Positions 8,756-19,183 of a DNA stretch of 53,530 nt are shown in pieces; position 1 is the stretch's first letter, and each line of letters opens with the position of its first letter. A program made the position numbers and the translations under genes. Location: NCBI GenBank assembly GCA_041394725.1, contig JAWKHR010000045.1, positions 1-53,530 of the forward strand. Reading direction: 5' to 3'. The stretch is from JAWKHR01 sp041394725 (GTDB taxonomy: Bacteria > Acidobacteriota > Vicinamibacteria > Vicinamibacterales > SCN-69-37). The notes below the pieces were generated by a model. That model ran no database searches, was not told the DNA's origin, and saw only the letters and a program-made list of their open reading frames with translations.

Positions 8756-9979
8756 CTACCGCCGTCGCCCGTTCAGCCACGCGCCGACCCAGGTGCGGCG
8801 CACACCGTACTGGTACGCGATCAGCAGCACGCCGAGCGTGGTCGCGGTGATGAACGGCACCTGGATCCACCAGGGCAGCCCCGAGCGCACGAGCAGGATC
8901 TGCAGCGCCACGACGACCGGCAGGTGTGCCAGGTAGACCCAGTACGACGCGTCGGAGAGGTAGCGGGCGGCGGGCGACGGGCGGGCGCCGAACCGGACGA
9001 ACGCCCCGAGCCAGCCGAAGACCGACGCCGTCATCGTGACCGCGATGGCGAAGGCGTCGATCGCGCGGAACAGGACCGGGTGCTCGGCCGGCCACCCGCC
9101 GCCGGCGGCGCGCAGCATGGCGCCGACGGACACGGCCAGGCTCATCACGAGTCCCAGCGCCAGCAGCGGCAGGCAGCGGCGGGCGTAGACCTGCAGCAGG
9201 TCCTGCTGCCCGTGGAGCCACCAGCCGAAGGCGAATCACAGGCCGTCGAGCAGGCTCACCGGTACGTTCCACGCGAAGGACATGTCGGGCGTGTCGATGA
9301 CGGGGCTGTGCATGCCGGCGATGACGGGCGTCAGGACGAGCGCGGCGACGACTGGCCAGGCCCCGTTGCCGGCGGCGACGCGCAGCCCGGCCGACAGCCG
9401 GTCGCTCAGCGCGGCGGGCGGCGGCCAGCGGCGCGCCAGCGCCCGCGCGATCAGGAACAGCGCGACGATGTACGAGAGGACGTACAGGAACCAGAGGTGC
9501 GCCAGGTTGATCGCCGGCCATTGCCACCGCTCGGCGACCAGCGACTGCAGCACCTGGCGCCAGAGCGGCCAGGCCAGGTACTCCGGCGGCAGGTGCATCC
9601 AGCCGGTCAGTGTCCCGCCCGTGATCCACAACGCGTCCACCATCGCCTTGATCGGATACAGCGCGACGACGAAGACGAGCAGGATTCGGACGACGCGGTC
9701 CTTCGCGTACGCGCGAACGCCACGCTTGGCGACGATGAGCGCGCCGAAGAACCCGGCGAGCAGGAAGAAGACCTCGAGCCGGAAGGCGTGGAGGTAGATG
9801 TAGAGCCAACTCAGGAAGGGCTGGGCCTCGGCCCGCCCGACCGCCCATTCGCCTGGCTTCGCGATGAACGCGAGCAGGGCGTGCAGGAGCACGCCGCTCA
9901 TGAGGGCCACGGCCCGGAGGGCGTCGAGGCCGTGCCAACGCCCGGAGCCGTCGGTCGTCACTCCACCTGATTTCGGCAC
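8756..9979 (-). pseudogene. Acyltransferase-3-family membrane protein interrupted by in-frame TGA
   Basis: The N-terminal part (9979-9236, 247 codons; GTG start) opens with the family hallmark RWHGLDALRAVALMSGVLLHALLAF and continues with LEVFFLLAGFFGALI and several helices. The frame meets TGA at 9238-9236, then continues uninterrupted to a TAG at 8758 (FAFGWWLHGQQ, ASYWVYLAHLPVVV), the normal last third of such proteins. Full length would be about 407 residues and roughly ten helices. These enzymes acylate sugars or glucans at the membrane (the OpgC-like branch is a possibility). LLDGL-stop-FAFGW suggests a Trp codon changed TGG to TGA. It converges on the frameshifted VWFA gene. Confidence 0.75.
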
Positions 9980-9994
9980 GAGCCCGGCCGCCCG

Positions 9995-10024
9995 TTAGCG
10001 GGCAGTGCCAATCTGGTCTATTCT
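9995..10024 (+). promoter_or_regulatory. Possible promoter of the VKOR-DsbA gene
   Basis: A weak TTAGCG (9995-10000) lies 18 bp before TATTCT (10019-10024), in the 79-bp divergent gap. This would give a leader of about 28 nt with an AGGAAAGG ribosome-binding site. Confidence 0.3.
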
Positions 10025-10058
10025 CAGAACCAGCCCGTCAGGAAAGGACCCCGACCTC

Positions 10059-11360
10059 ATGACCGCTACCGCCCGCCGGGTGACCCTGGTGCTCGCGCTC
10101 GTCGGCCTCGGCTTCGCGTCCGCGTCCACCTGGGTGCACTACCGCCTGCTCACCGAGCCGGGGTACCTGAGCCCGTGTGACGTGAGCGCGACGTTCAACT
10201 GCTCGCAGGCCTATCTCAGCAGCTACGGATCGGTGTTCGGCGTGCCGGTCGCAATCGGCGGGATGGCCTGGTTCGCGCTGGTCGCCCTCATCGCCGCGTT
10301 CGCCGGATCGCCCGGGAAGCGCGACGCCGGCGCGGCGGCAGGCTACATCCTGGCGCTGTCGGTCGTCGGCCTGGCCTCGATCCTGTACCTGGGCTACGCG
10401 TCCTTCGTCGTCCTGCACACGGGCTGCCTGCTGTGCATGGGGACCTACGCCTGCGTGATCGGGATCTTCCTCGTCTCGGTGTCGTCTGGCGCGGCGGTGC
10501 TGCCCGGCCTGCCCGCCCGGATCGCGAGCGACCTGCGTGCGGTCTTCCGGCACCCGGCGCTCGTCACCGTCGCGCTCCTCTACATCGCCGGCACCGCGTC
10601 GGCCGTCGCGTGGTTCCCGAAGGAGATGACCGCGCCGTCGCAGGCGCCGGCGCCGGCGCCCGAGAACGAGCAGACGCGCTTCGCCCAGGCGTGGGCGAGG
10701 CAGCCGCGGTTCGACCTCGGCGTGCCGGCCGACGGCGCGAAGGTCGTGGTCGTCAAGTTCAACGACTGGCTCTGCCCGGCCTGCAAGGCCTGGTCGCTCA
10801 ACTACGCGGCCATCCTGCAGAAATACGAGACGTCGCAGCCGGGCGGCGTGAAGTACGTGCTCAAGGACTGGCCGTGGAACAGCGCGTGCAACCCGAGCGT
10901 GCCGCAGACGTTCCAGGGGCACGAGTCGTCGTGCGACGCGGCGGTGGCCGTGCGCCTCGCGCGCGAGCACGGCAAGGACCAGGCGATGGAGGACTGGCTG
11001 TTCGCCAACCAGGAACAGCTGATCCAGCAGGGCATCGCCGGCCGCGGCGAGGCGTCGAAGGCGATTCGCGCGCACGCGCTGGAACTGACCGGCGCGCGCG
11101 ACTTCGATCGCGAGTACCAGCGCCTGATCCCGCTCGTCCGCCAGGACGTCGCCGACGGGATGCAGCTCGAGGTGCACTCGACGCCGACCTACTTCGTCAA
11201 CGGCGTGATGACGACGTCGCGCCCGACGCCGACCGACCGCGGCGGCGTGAACCTGCCGCCGGCCTACTTCGACATGGCGATCCAGATCGAGCTGGCGGCG
11301 CCGACGACCGGCGCGGCGACACCCGCGCCGGGTGGTCCGGGAGGCGGCACGCCGAGGTGA
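10059..11360 (+). CDS. Vitamin K epoxide reductase / DsbA-like thioredoxin fusion
   Basis: 433 aa from the ATG after an AGGAAAGG ribosome-binding site. Residues about 8-190 form a VKOR domain with five likely helices, loop cysteines C40 and C48, and the membrane CXXC C123-LL-C126. After a Pro/Ala linker (about 192-203), residues 205-410 form a thioredoxin-fold oxidoreductase with active site C239-P-A-C242 and a cis-Pro region (STPTYFVNG). Bacterial VKOR-Dsb fusions form disulfides in exported proteins, passing electrons to quinone. It is 4 bp upstream of xdhC and probably co-transcribed, close to the CO dehydrogenase operon. Whether it serves that enzyme is unknown, since Cox is cytoplasmic or membrane-attached. 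Confidence 0.92.
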   Translation: MTATARRVTLVLALVGLGFASASTWVHYRLLTEPGYLSPCDVSATFNCSQAYLSSYGSVFGVPVAIGGMAWFALVALIAAFAGSPGKRDAGAAAGYILALSVVGLASILYLGYASFVVLHTGCLLCMGTYACVIGIFLVSVSSGAAVLPGLPARIASDLRAVFRHPALVTVALLYIAGTASAVAWFPKEMTAPSQAPAPAPENEQTRFAQAWARQPRFDLGVPADGAKVVVVKFNDWLCPACKAWSLNYAAILQKYETSQPGGVKYVLKDWPWNSACNPSVPQTFQGHESSCDAAVAVRLAREHGKDQAMEDWLFANQEQLIQQGIAGRGEASKAIRAHALELTGARDFDREYQRLIPLVRQDVADGMQLEVHSTPTYFVNGVMTTSRPTPTDRGGVNLPPAYFDMAIQIELAAPTTGAATPAPGGPGGGTPR

Positions 11361-11364
11361 CGTG

Positions 11365-12471
11365 ATGAGCCGCCGCGAGACGGAACGGATCCTGGCGGCG
11401 ATTCGCGACGTCCGATCGCGCGGGGAGCGCGCGGCGCTGGCCACGGTCGTCCGCGTGCGCGGCAGCGCCTACCGCCGCGAGGGCGCGCAGATTCTGGTGC
11501 GCGAGAACGGCGGGTGGGAGTGCCTGCTCTCCGGCGGCTGTCTCGAGCCGGCGGTGGCCGACGCCGCCGCGCGCGTCATCGCCACCGGTGCGCCCGTCCT
11601 CGTGCCCTACGACCTCGAGGACGACTCGGTCTGGGGTCTCGGCATCGGCTGCACGGGCGCCGTGGACGTCCTCATCGAGCGGCTGGACGACGACGAGGTC
11701 ATGCGCGCGTGGATCGACCGGCTGGAGCGCGGCGCGCCGGCGGTGCTGGTCACGCCGCTCGACGGCGCGTCCGGTCGGCTGCTGGTGGACGCCGCCGGCG
11801 GGACGACCGGCCGGATCACGCCCGTCGTGCCGGGCCTCGTCGATGCGGCGCGCCGGCGGCTCGCGGCGCGCTCGCCGCACGCCGGGACCGAGGGGCTGGC
11901 CGGCGTCGATCTCTTCTTCGCGATCAGCCAGCCGCCGCCGTCGCTCGTCCTCTTCGGGGCCGGGCACGACGCGGTGCCGCTCGCGCGGGGCGCGTGGGAC
12001 CTCGGCTATGCCGTCACCATCGTGGACTCGCGCGAGGCGTTCCTCACGTCCGATCGGTTTCCCGGCATGACGCGGGTCCACGCGTCGTTCGACCGGCTCG
12101 GCGACGCGATCGCGCTCGACGCCCGCAGCGCGGTCGTCGTCATGAACCACCACCTCGAACGCGACCGGCAGAGCCTGCGTGCCGCGCTCGCCTCCGACGC
12201 CCGGTACGTCGGCCTGCTCGGTCCGCGGTCACGGCTGCACAAGCTCGTCGCCGCCCTGCGGGACGAGGGCGCGGCGCCGGACGACGCGGCGCTCGCCCGG
12301 GTCAGGAACCCGGTGGGGCTCGCGATCGGCGCGGAGACGCCGGAAGAGATCGCGGTGTCGATCCTGGGTGAACTCGTCGCGCTCGATCGCGGGTTCGAGG
12401 GCGGGTTCCTCGCGGGACGCGAGTCGAGCCTTCACCGATCCGACGACAGCCGGGCGCTGGCGCGCTCGTAG
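11365..12471 (+). CDS. xdhC: XdhC/CoxI-family molybdenum-hydroxylase maturation factor
   Basis: 368 aa. The N-terminal XdhC/CoxI domain (about 1-110) shows RGSAYRREGAQILV and LLSGGCLEPAV, with the conserved Cys of the GGC motif, followed by WGLGIGCTGAVDVLIE. The C-terminal Rossmann-like domain (about 190-345) shows LVLFGAGHDAVPLAR and ends GAETPEEIAVSILGELVAL. XdhC proteins bind molybdenum cofactor, promote its sulfuration and hand it to apo-hydroxylases. The CO dehydrogenase operon begins 670 bp downstream, so that enzyme is the probable client. Its last 40 bp overlap the 3' end of the convergent nucleotidyltransferase gene. Confidence 0.9.
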   Translation: MSRRETERILAAIRDVRSRGERAALATVVRVRGSAYRREGAQILVRENGGWECLLSGGCLEPAVADAAARVIATGAPVLVPYDLEDDSVWGLGIGCTGAVDVLIERLDDDEVMRAWIDRLERGAPAVLVTPLDGASGRLLVDAAGGTTGRITPVVPGLVDAARRRLAARSPHAGTEGLAGVDLFFAISQPPPSLVLFGAGHDAVPLARGAWDLGYAVTIVDSREAFLTSDRFPGMTRVHASFDRLGDAIALDARSAVVVMNHHLERDRQSLRAALASDARYVGLLGPRSRLHKLVAALRDEGAAPDDAALARVRNPVGLAIGAETPEEIAVSILGELVALDRGFEGGFLAGRESSLHRSDDSRALARS

Positions 12472-13019
12472 TCCTCGGGCGTGTCGATGTCCACCAGCCG
12501 GTCCTCCGGAAACGGCAGGACCGTCGTCTCGCCGGCGTGCCGCTGCAGCACCGACCGCGCGCCGTGCTGGAGCGCCGCCAGTTCCGGGAAGAACGCCCGA
12601 TCGAACAGATGCGGCGGCGCGGTGACGTCGCCGTAGCGGACCGAGACGATGCCGCGCGGGTTGGCGCGATAGGCGTCGAGCAGCCGGCGGTAGTCCGAGG
12701 AGGTCACGAAGGGCTGGTCGGCGAGCGCGAACATGGCCGCCTGGCTGTCGTCGAGGGCGCCGACGGCCGTGCGGAACGAGCTGCCCATGCCGGTCGCGTA
12801 GTCCGGGTTGACGACCGTCCGGCAGGGAAGGCCGGCGAGGACGGCCGCGGTCGCCTCGTGCTCGAAGCCGAGCACGACCAGCAGGTCGTCGAATCCCGCG
12901 CCGGCGACCTGCGCCACGGTGCGCCGCAGCAGCGGCACGTCGCCCATCGGCAGCAGGAGCTTCTGCCGCCCCATCCGGGTGGACGCGCCCGCCGCGAGGA
13001 CCACCGCGCTGATTCGCAT
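12432..13019 (-). CDS. MobA/MocA-like molybdopterin nucleotidyltransferase
   Basis: 195 aa. The N-terminal nucleotide-binding signature VVLAAGASTRMGRQKLLLPMG and later ALADQPFVTSSDYRRLL and VDIDTPEDYERA are typical of the MobA-like NTP-transferase branch that includes MocA. MocA adds CMP to molybdopterin, giving the cytosine dinucleotide used by xanthine-dehydrogenase-family enzymes such as CO dehydrogenase. Its position between xdhC and the cox operon supports this role, but CTP versus GTP specificity cannot be read with certainty. TAAAAT lies exactly 6 bp before the ATG, suggesting a leaderless transcript. Confidence 0.87.
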   Translation of the reverse strand: MRISAVVLAAGASTRMGRQKLLLPMGDVPLLRRTVAQVAGAGFDDLLVVLGFEHEATAAVLAGLPCRTVVNPDYATGMGSSFRTAVGALDDSQAAMFALADQPFVTSSDYRRLLDAYRANPRGIVSVRYGDVTAPPHLFDRAFFPELAALQHGARSVLQRHAGETTVLPFPEDRLVDIDTPEDYERASARLSSDR

Positions 13020-13025
13020 GCCCTC

Positions 13026-13031
13026 ATTTTA
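13026..13031 (-). promoter_or_regulatory. -10 box TAAAAT, 6 bp from ATG (leaderless-type)
   Basis: TAAAAT on the minus strand with 6 bp to the ATG of the nucleotidyltransferase gene. The predicted transcript start coincides with the start codon. Confidence 0.4.
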
Positions 13032-13042
13032 CGCGCGCGACG

Positions 13043-13071
13043 TTGAGCCGCCGTGGTCGCGGGAGTAAGAT
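13043..13071 (+). promoter_or_regulatory. Sigma-70-type promoter of the cox operon
   Basis: TTGAGC (13043-13048), a 17-bp spacer and TAAGAT (13066-13071). The start would fall near 13078, about 59 nt before the GTG of coxM. No separate operator repeat was noticed. Confidence 0.5.
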
Positions 13072-13136
13072 GCAGATCTAACCTGCCGCTCGCCACGGCC
13101 GAGTCCGGTCCCCCGGCCCTGAGAGGAGGTCGTCCC

Positions 13137-14012
13137 GTGATTCCCGCAGCGTTCGACTACGTGCGCGCGCATTCCACCGACGAGGCCTTCGCCCTCCTGC
13201 AGCAGCACGGCGCCGACGCGCGCGTGCTGGCCGGCGGCCAGAGCCTCATTCCGGCGATGCGCTTCCGGCTCGCGCGGCCGGCGGTGCTCGTCGACATCAA
13301 CCCGATCACGGCGCTCTCGGCCGTCACGCTCGACGGCGCGCTCACGCTCGGCGCCACGGCGCGCGACGTCGCCATCGAGCGGGCGCCCTGGATCGGCGAG
13401 ACGCGCTGGAGCCTGCTCCACGACGTTTCCCGGGTCGTGGCCGATCCCGTCGTCCGCCAGATGGCCACCGTGGTCGGCAGTCTCTGCCACAACGATCCGG
13501 CGGGCGACTGGACGACGACGGCGCTGGCCGCGCGGGCCGAGGTCGTCGTGCGCGGCGCGACGGGCGAGCGCACGGTCGCCATCGACGACTTCCTGGTGGA
13601 CAGCTTCACCACCGCGGTCGCCGACGGCGAGATGGCGCTGGCCGTGCGGTTCCCGGTGCCCGACGACCGCACCGCGGGGGCGTACCAGAAGGTCGAGCGC
13701 AAGGTCGGCGACTTCGCGACGGCCGCCGCGGCCGTGCAGATCGCGCTGGCGAAGGACGGCACGGTGCGGCAGGCCGGCATCGCGCTCTCGGCCGCCGGGC
13801 CGTGCGCGGTGCGCGTCACGGCGGCCGAGGCCGCGCTGACGGGGCAGAAGCCCACGGCCGACGCCATCCGCGCCGCGGCCGACGCGGCCGAGAAGGCGAG
13901 TGAGCCGCAGGCCGACCTCCGCGGATCGGTCGAGTACAAGAAACACCTGGCCGGCGTGCTGGTGGCTCGCGGCATCCGCCAGGCCCTGTCGCGTCTGGGG
14001 GTGCAGGCATGA
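13137..14012 (+). CDS. coxM: CO dehydrogenase medium subunit (FAD-binding)
   Basis: 291 aa from a GTG placed 6 bp after a strong GAGAGGAGGT ribosome-binding site. An FAD_binding_5 domain occupies about residues 1-175, with the two flavin-contact motifs LAGGQSLIPAMRFRLARP and VGSLCHNDPAGDW. The CO-dehydrogenase flavoprotein C-terminal domain follows. This subunit passes electrons from the 2Fe-2S clusters of CoxS through FAD to the quinone pool. It overlaps coxS by 4 bp (ATGA). The M-S-L gene order is that of form I CO dehydrogenases. Confidence 0.93.
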   Translation: MIPAAFDYVRAHSTDEAFALLQQHGADARVLAGGQSLIPAMRFRLARPAVLVDINPITALSAVTLDGALTLGATARDVAIERAPWIGETRWSLLHDVSRVVADPVVRQMATVVGSLCHNDPAGDWTTTALAARAEVVVRGATGERTVAIDDFLVDSFTTAVADGEMALAVRFPVPDDRTAGAYQKVERKVGDFATAAAAVQIALAKDGTVRQAGIALSAAGPCAVRVTAAEAALTGQKPTADAIRAAADAAEKASEPQADLRGSVEYKKHLAGVLVARGIRQALSRLGVQA

Positions 14013-14491
14013 AGGTCAGCGTGAAGATCAACGGCGTCGCGTACGAGCGCGACGTGGAACCCCGCACGCTGCTCGCGTACTTCATTCGCGAGGCGTGCGG
14101 CCTGACCGGCACGCACGTCGGCTGCGACACGTCGAGCTGCGGCTGCTGCGTCGTCGTCCTGGACGGCACGACGGCGGTCAAGTCGTGCACGATGCTCGCC
14201 GCGCAGGCCGACGGGCACGAGATCCTGACCGTCGAGGGCCTCGCGAAGGGCGGGGCGCTCCATCCCATTCAGCAGGCGTTCTGGGACAACCACGGGTTGC
14301 AGTGCGGCTACTGCACGCCGGGCATGATGCTCACGTCCTACGCGATGCTGCAGCACACGCCGGACCCGAGCGAGGCGGAGATTCGCGAGGGCCTCGCCGG
14401 CAACCTCTGCCGGTGCACCGGCTACGTGAACATCGTCAAGGCCGTCCGGCAGGCCGCGGGCGCCATGCGCGAACCGGCCGCCAAGGCCTGA
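14009..14491 (+). CDS. coxS: CO dehydrogenase small subunit (2 x [2Fe-2S])
   Basis: 160 aa. The plant-ferredoxin-like N-terminal domain carries C39-x4-C44-x2-C47-x12-C60. The C-terminal four-helix domain carries C99-x2-C102 (QCGYCTPGM) and C134-x-C136 (LCRCTGY), the full ligand set for two [2Fe-2S] clusters. These relay electrons from the molybdenum site of CoxL to the FAD of CoxM. Length is normal for the family. It is coupled to coxM by a 4-bp overlap and lies 18 bp before coxL. Confidence 0.95.
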   Translation: MKVSVKINGVAYERDVEPRTLLAYFIREACGLTGTHVGCDTSSCGCCVVVLDGTTAVKSCTMLAAQADGHEILTVEGLAKGGALHPIQQAFWDNHGLQCGYCTPGMMLTSYAMLQHTPDPSEAEIREGLAGNLCRCTGYVNIVKAVRQAAGAMREPAAKA

Positions 14492-14509
14492 GCGCGCGGG
14501 GGGATCACG

Positions 14510-16849
<2,340 letters not shown>

Positions 16850-16883
16850 CATCCCGTCCCGTCGCGGGAAGGAGCGAAGGCGC

Positions 16884-17333
16884 GTGAAGCTGGAATACCA
16901 GGGCCAGGAGCAGATCCCGGTCGGCGCGGACGCGGTCTGGGCGTTCGTCACGGATCCCGACAAGGTCGCGCACTGCCTGCCGGACCTCATCGAGGCCACC
17001 GTGACCGACCCGACGCACTTCGAGGCCGTGGTGCGCGTGGGCGTGGGGCCGGTGCGCGGCAGGCTGAAGTTCAAGTTCACGCTGAAGCCGGACGACGCCG
17101 CGCGGCACATCGGCATCACGGCCTCGGGCGGCGGCTTCGGGTCGGTGATCGACCTCGACGCGGGCGCCGACGTCAAGGCCGGCGGCGAAACGGCCACCAC
17201 GCTCGACTGGAAGGGCGAGGCCGAGATGCGCGGTCCGATTGCCGCGGTCGGCGGCCGCGTGCTCGACGGCCAGGCCCGCAAGCTCATCGAGCAGACCTTC
17301 TCGACCGTCCGCGAGCGGCTGTCGGCCCGCTGA
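16884..17333 (+). CDS. coxG: CoxG-type SRPBCC protein (CO dehydrogenase membrane-association factor)
   Basis: 149 aa from a GTG 34 bp after coxL, with GGGAAGGAG upstream. It is a typical CoxG/SRPBCC helix-grip domain: VGADAVWAFVTDPDKVAHCLPD at the start, then GVGPVRGRLKFKF and VGGRVLDGQARKLIEQTF at the end. CoxG is implicated in attaching CO dehydrogenase to the membrane and passing its electrons to quinone. This copy lacks the long C-terminal membrane-anchoring extension seen in some homologues and ends at the domain boundary. Confidence 0.9.
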   Translation: MKLEYQGQEQIPVGADAVWAFVTDPDKVAHCLPDLIEATVTDPTHFEAVVRVGVGPVRGRLKFKFTLKPDDAARHIGITASGGGFGSVIDLDAGADVKAGGETATTLDWKGEAEMRGPIAAVGGRVLDGQARKLIEQTFSTVRERLSAR

Positions 17334-17338
17334 CCGCG

Positions 17339-18034
17339 ATGACCCGCGCGACCCTGCCGCAGCGCCTGTTCCCGCTGCACGACCCGGCCGCGGTCGATCG
17401 CCTGCTCGACCGCTTCGAGCGCGTGGCGCTGTTCAAGGCCGGATCGGGCGACAAGACGGTGCAGGCGTGGCTCGTCGCGCAGCGGCTCCTCGAGGCGCGT
17501 CCGGACGTGCCCGTCGGCCTGATGGTGCTCCCACAGGACCGGCCGGCCAGCGAGCACGTCAGCGCGCGCACCGGCATCACGCACCGCAGCCCGCAGTTCG
17601 TGCTGGTCGAGCGAGGCGAGCCGCGTTTCCACCTCGACGAGTTCGCCATCACGCCGGATCGACTCGGACCCGAACTGGCCTCGCACCTGCCCTCGCCGCC
17701 GGGACCGCGCGTGGTCAACGACGCGGTGATTTCGCTGGCGCCGTATCGGGCGCTGCTCGAGGCGTTCGTCTCCGGCGGACTGCCGCAGCCGCGCTTCGAG
17801 TGGGCGTGGCTCGAGCGGCTGCAGCGCGAGGCGCCGTGGCGCGACGAGGAGACGTTCGCGCGGCTGGACGCGCTGTTCGAGCACCCCGACGGGCGGGACC
17901 TGCAACCGGCGCGCGCGATCGCGATCGAGTTCCAGGCGCAGCTCGCGGGGCGGCGCGAGCCGCTCGAGGCACGCGCGCGGCGGCTGCTGGCGGACTGGCC
18001 CGCGGACCCCGCGACACCGCCGGCGGGCGGCTGA
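17339..18034 (+). CDS. Cysteine-free bacilliredoxin-like (YtxJ/DUF2847-type) protein in cox operon
   Basis: 231 aa, 5 bp after coxG. Residues about 15-108 match the YtxJ/BrxC monothiol bacilliredoxin layout: VALFKAGSGDKTVQAW at the usual FKHS-T-C-P-IS active-site position, then RPASEHVSARTGITHRSPQ, FVLVERGE and HLDEFAIT. The redox cysteine is absent (AGSGDK in its place), and no cysteine occurs anywhere in the protein. The remaining 120 residues are a charged, probably helical domain (EWAWLERLQ, DEETFARLDALF, IAIEFQAQLAGRREPLE) that I do not recognise. A scaffold or assembly role for CO dehydrogenase is plausible from position only. Confidence 0.75.
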   Translation: MTRATLPQRLFPLHDPAAVDRLLDRFERVALFKAGSGDKTVQAWLVAQRLLEARPDVPVGLMVLPQDRPASEHVSARTGITHRSPQFVLVERGEPRFHLDEFAITPDRLGPELASHLPSPPGPRVVNDAVISLAPYRALLEAFVSGGLPQPRFEWAWLERLQREAPWRDEETFARLDALFEHPDGRDLQPARAIAIEFQAQLAGRREPLEARARRLLADWPADPATPPAGG

Positions 18035-18055
18035 TGTCCCCGGGCGGCGATTCGC

Positions 18056-18061
18056 TATGAT
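18056..18061 (+). promoter_or_regulatory. -10 box TATGAT, 6 bp from ATG (leaderless-type)
   Basis: TATGAT ends 6 bp before the ATG at 18068, suggesting an internal cox-operon promoter giving a leaderless mRNA. No clear -35 is visible. Confidence 0.4.
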
Positions 18062-18067
18062 GGCGTC

Positions 18068-19183
18068 ATGGACGACTTCCTCGATCGCGTGACCGCGCTC
18101 GTGCGGGACGGGCAGTCGTTCGCGACCGCCACCGTCGTCGCGCGCCGCCCGCCGGTGTCCGCGCACCTCGGCGACCGCGCGATCGTCCGCGCCGACGGCC
18201 AGATGGACGGCTTCATCGGCGGCGCGTGCTCGCGCGAGATCGTCCGTCGCCAGGCGCTCGAGACGCTGCGGCTCCGTCATGCCAGGCTCGTCTCGATCCG
18301 GCCCGACGCGCCGGCCGCGGACGAGACGGACCCCGAACACGTCATCGTGCCGATGACGTGCGTGTCCGAGGGCGCCGTGGACGTCTACGTCGAACCGCAC
18401 CTGCCGCGGCGACGCCTCGTCGTCGTGGGCGCGACGCCGGTCGCCGAGGCGCTGGCACGCACCGCGGCGAGCCTGTCCTATGACGTCGTCCGCGTCGTCG
18501 AGTCGGACGAGCGTGGCGATCTCCAGACGGCGGGCGCCACGATTCCCGGTGTCCGCGTGGACGCGCTCGAGGATCTCGCGCGCGTGCTCCAGGACGCGAC
18601 GCCCGAGACGGCCGTCGTCGTGGCGTCGCAGGGACATTACGACGAGACGGCGCTCGACGTCGTGCTGCGGCACGCCCCCGGGTACGTCGGGCTGGTCGCG
18701 TCGCGCAAGCGCGGCGCGAGCGTGCGCGCGTTCCTCGAAGGCAACGGTATTCCCGGGACGGATCGCGTGCGGTGTCCCGCGGGACTGGACCTCGGGGCGC
18801 GGACCGCGCCGGAAATCGCGCTGTCGATCCTCGCCGAGATCGTCCAGGTCCGGCCGAGCCGCACGCTGAACCCGGAGGCGTCCGCACCCGCCGCCGGCGG
18901 GGCGCACGGCGCCGGCCAGGCGGCCGTGCCGGCGACCCTCCCGGGCCAGGCGGCGGTGCCGGCCGCGGTGGCCGCGACCGTGCCGGTCGTGCCGGTCCCG
19001 GACCCCCCGCCATCGGCCACGGACCCGACGACCGCCATCGATCCGGTGTGTGGCATGACGGTCGATCGCGCCCGCGCGAAGCACCGCGCCGAGGTGGACG
19101 GCGTGACGTACTTCTTCTGCTGCGCGGGGTGCCGCGCGCGATTCGTCGCCCAGCCCGCCCGCTACCTCGCGGCGCGGTCGTGA
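18068..19183 (+). CDS. coxF: XdhC/CoxF-type maturation factor fused to a YHS metal-binding domain
   Basis: 371 aa. The N-terminal CoxI/XdhC domain (about 1-105) includes VVARRPPVSAHLGDRAIV and GFIGGACSREIV. A Rossmann-like XdhC domain (about 115-265) includes LVVVGATPVAEALA and ends PEIALSILAEIVQV. A Pro/Ala/Val-rich linker of about 55 residues leads to a YHS/TRASH-like domain (about 324-369): IDPVCGMTVDR, then VTYFFCCAGCRARF and PARYL. XdhC/CoxF-type proteins mature the Mo centre; YHS domains bind heavy metals, often copper or zinc. Since form I CO dehydrogenase needs a copper atom, a copper role for the YHS module is attractive but unproven. The assignment as coxF rests on context. Confidence 0.87.
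   Translation: MDDFLDRVTALVRDGQSFATATVVARRPPVSAHLGDRAIVRADGQMDGFIGGACSREIVRRQALETLRLRHARLVSIRPDAPAADETDPEHVIVPMTCVSEGAVDVYVEPHLPRRRLVVVGATPVAEALARTAASLSYDVVRVVESDERGDLQTAGATIPGVRVDALEDLARVLQDATPETAVVVASQGHYDETALDVVLRHAPGYVGLVASRKRGASVRAFLEGNGIPGTDRVRCPAGLDLGARTAPEIALSILAEIVQVRPSRTLNPEASAPAAGGAHGAGQAAVPATLPGQAAVPAAVAATVPVVPVPDPPPSATDPTTAIDPVCGMTVDRARAKHRAEVDGVTYFFCCAGCRARFVAQPARYLAARS

Noticed and set aside
9236..9238. TGA as selenocysteine or programmed readthrough
   Set aside because: The position is a helix-start aromatic site, not a redox site. I saw no obvious selenocysteine-insertion hairpin, and a TGG-to-TGA change explains it more simply.
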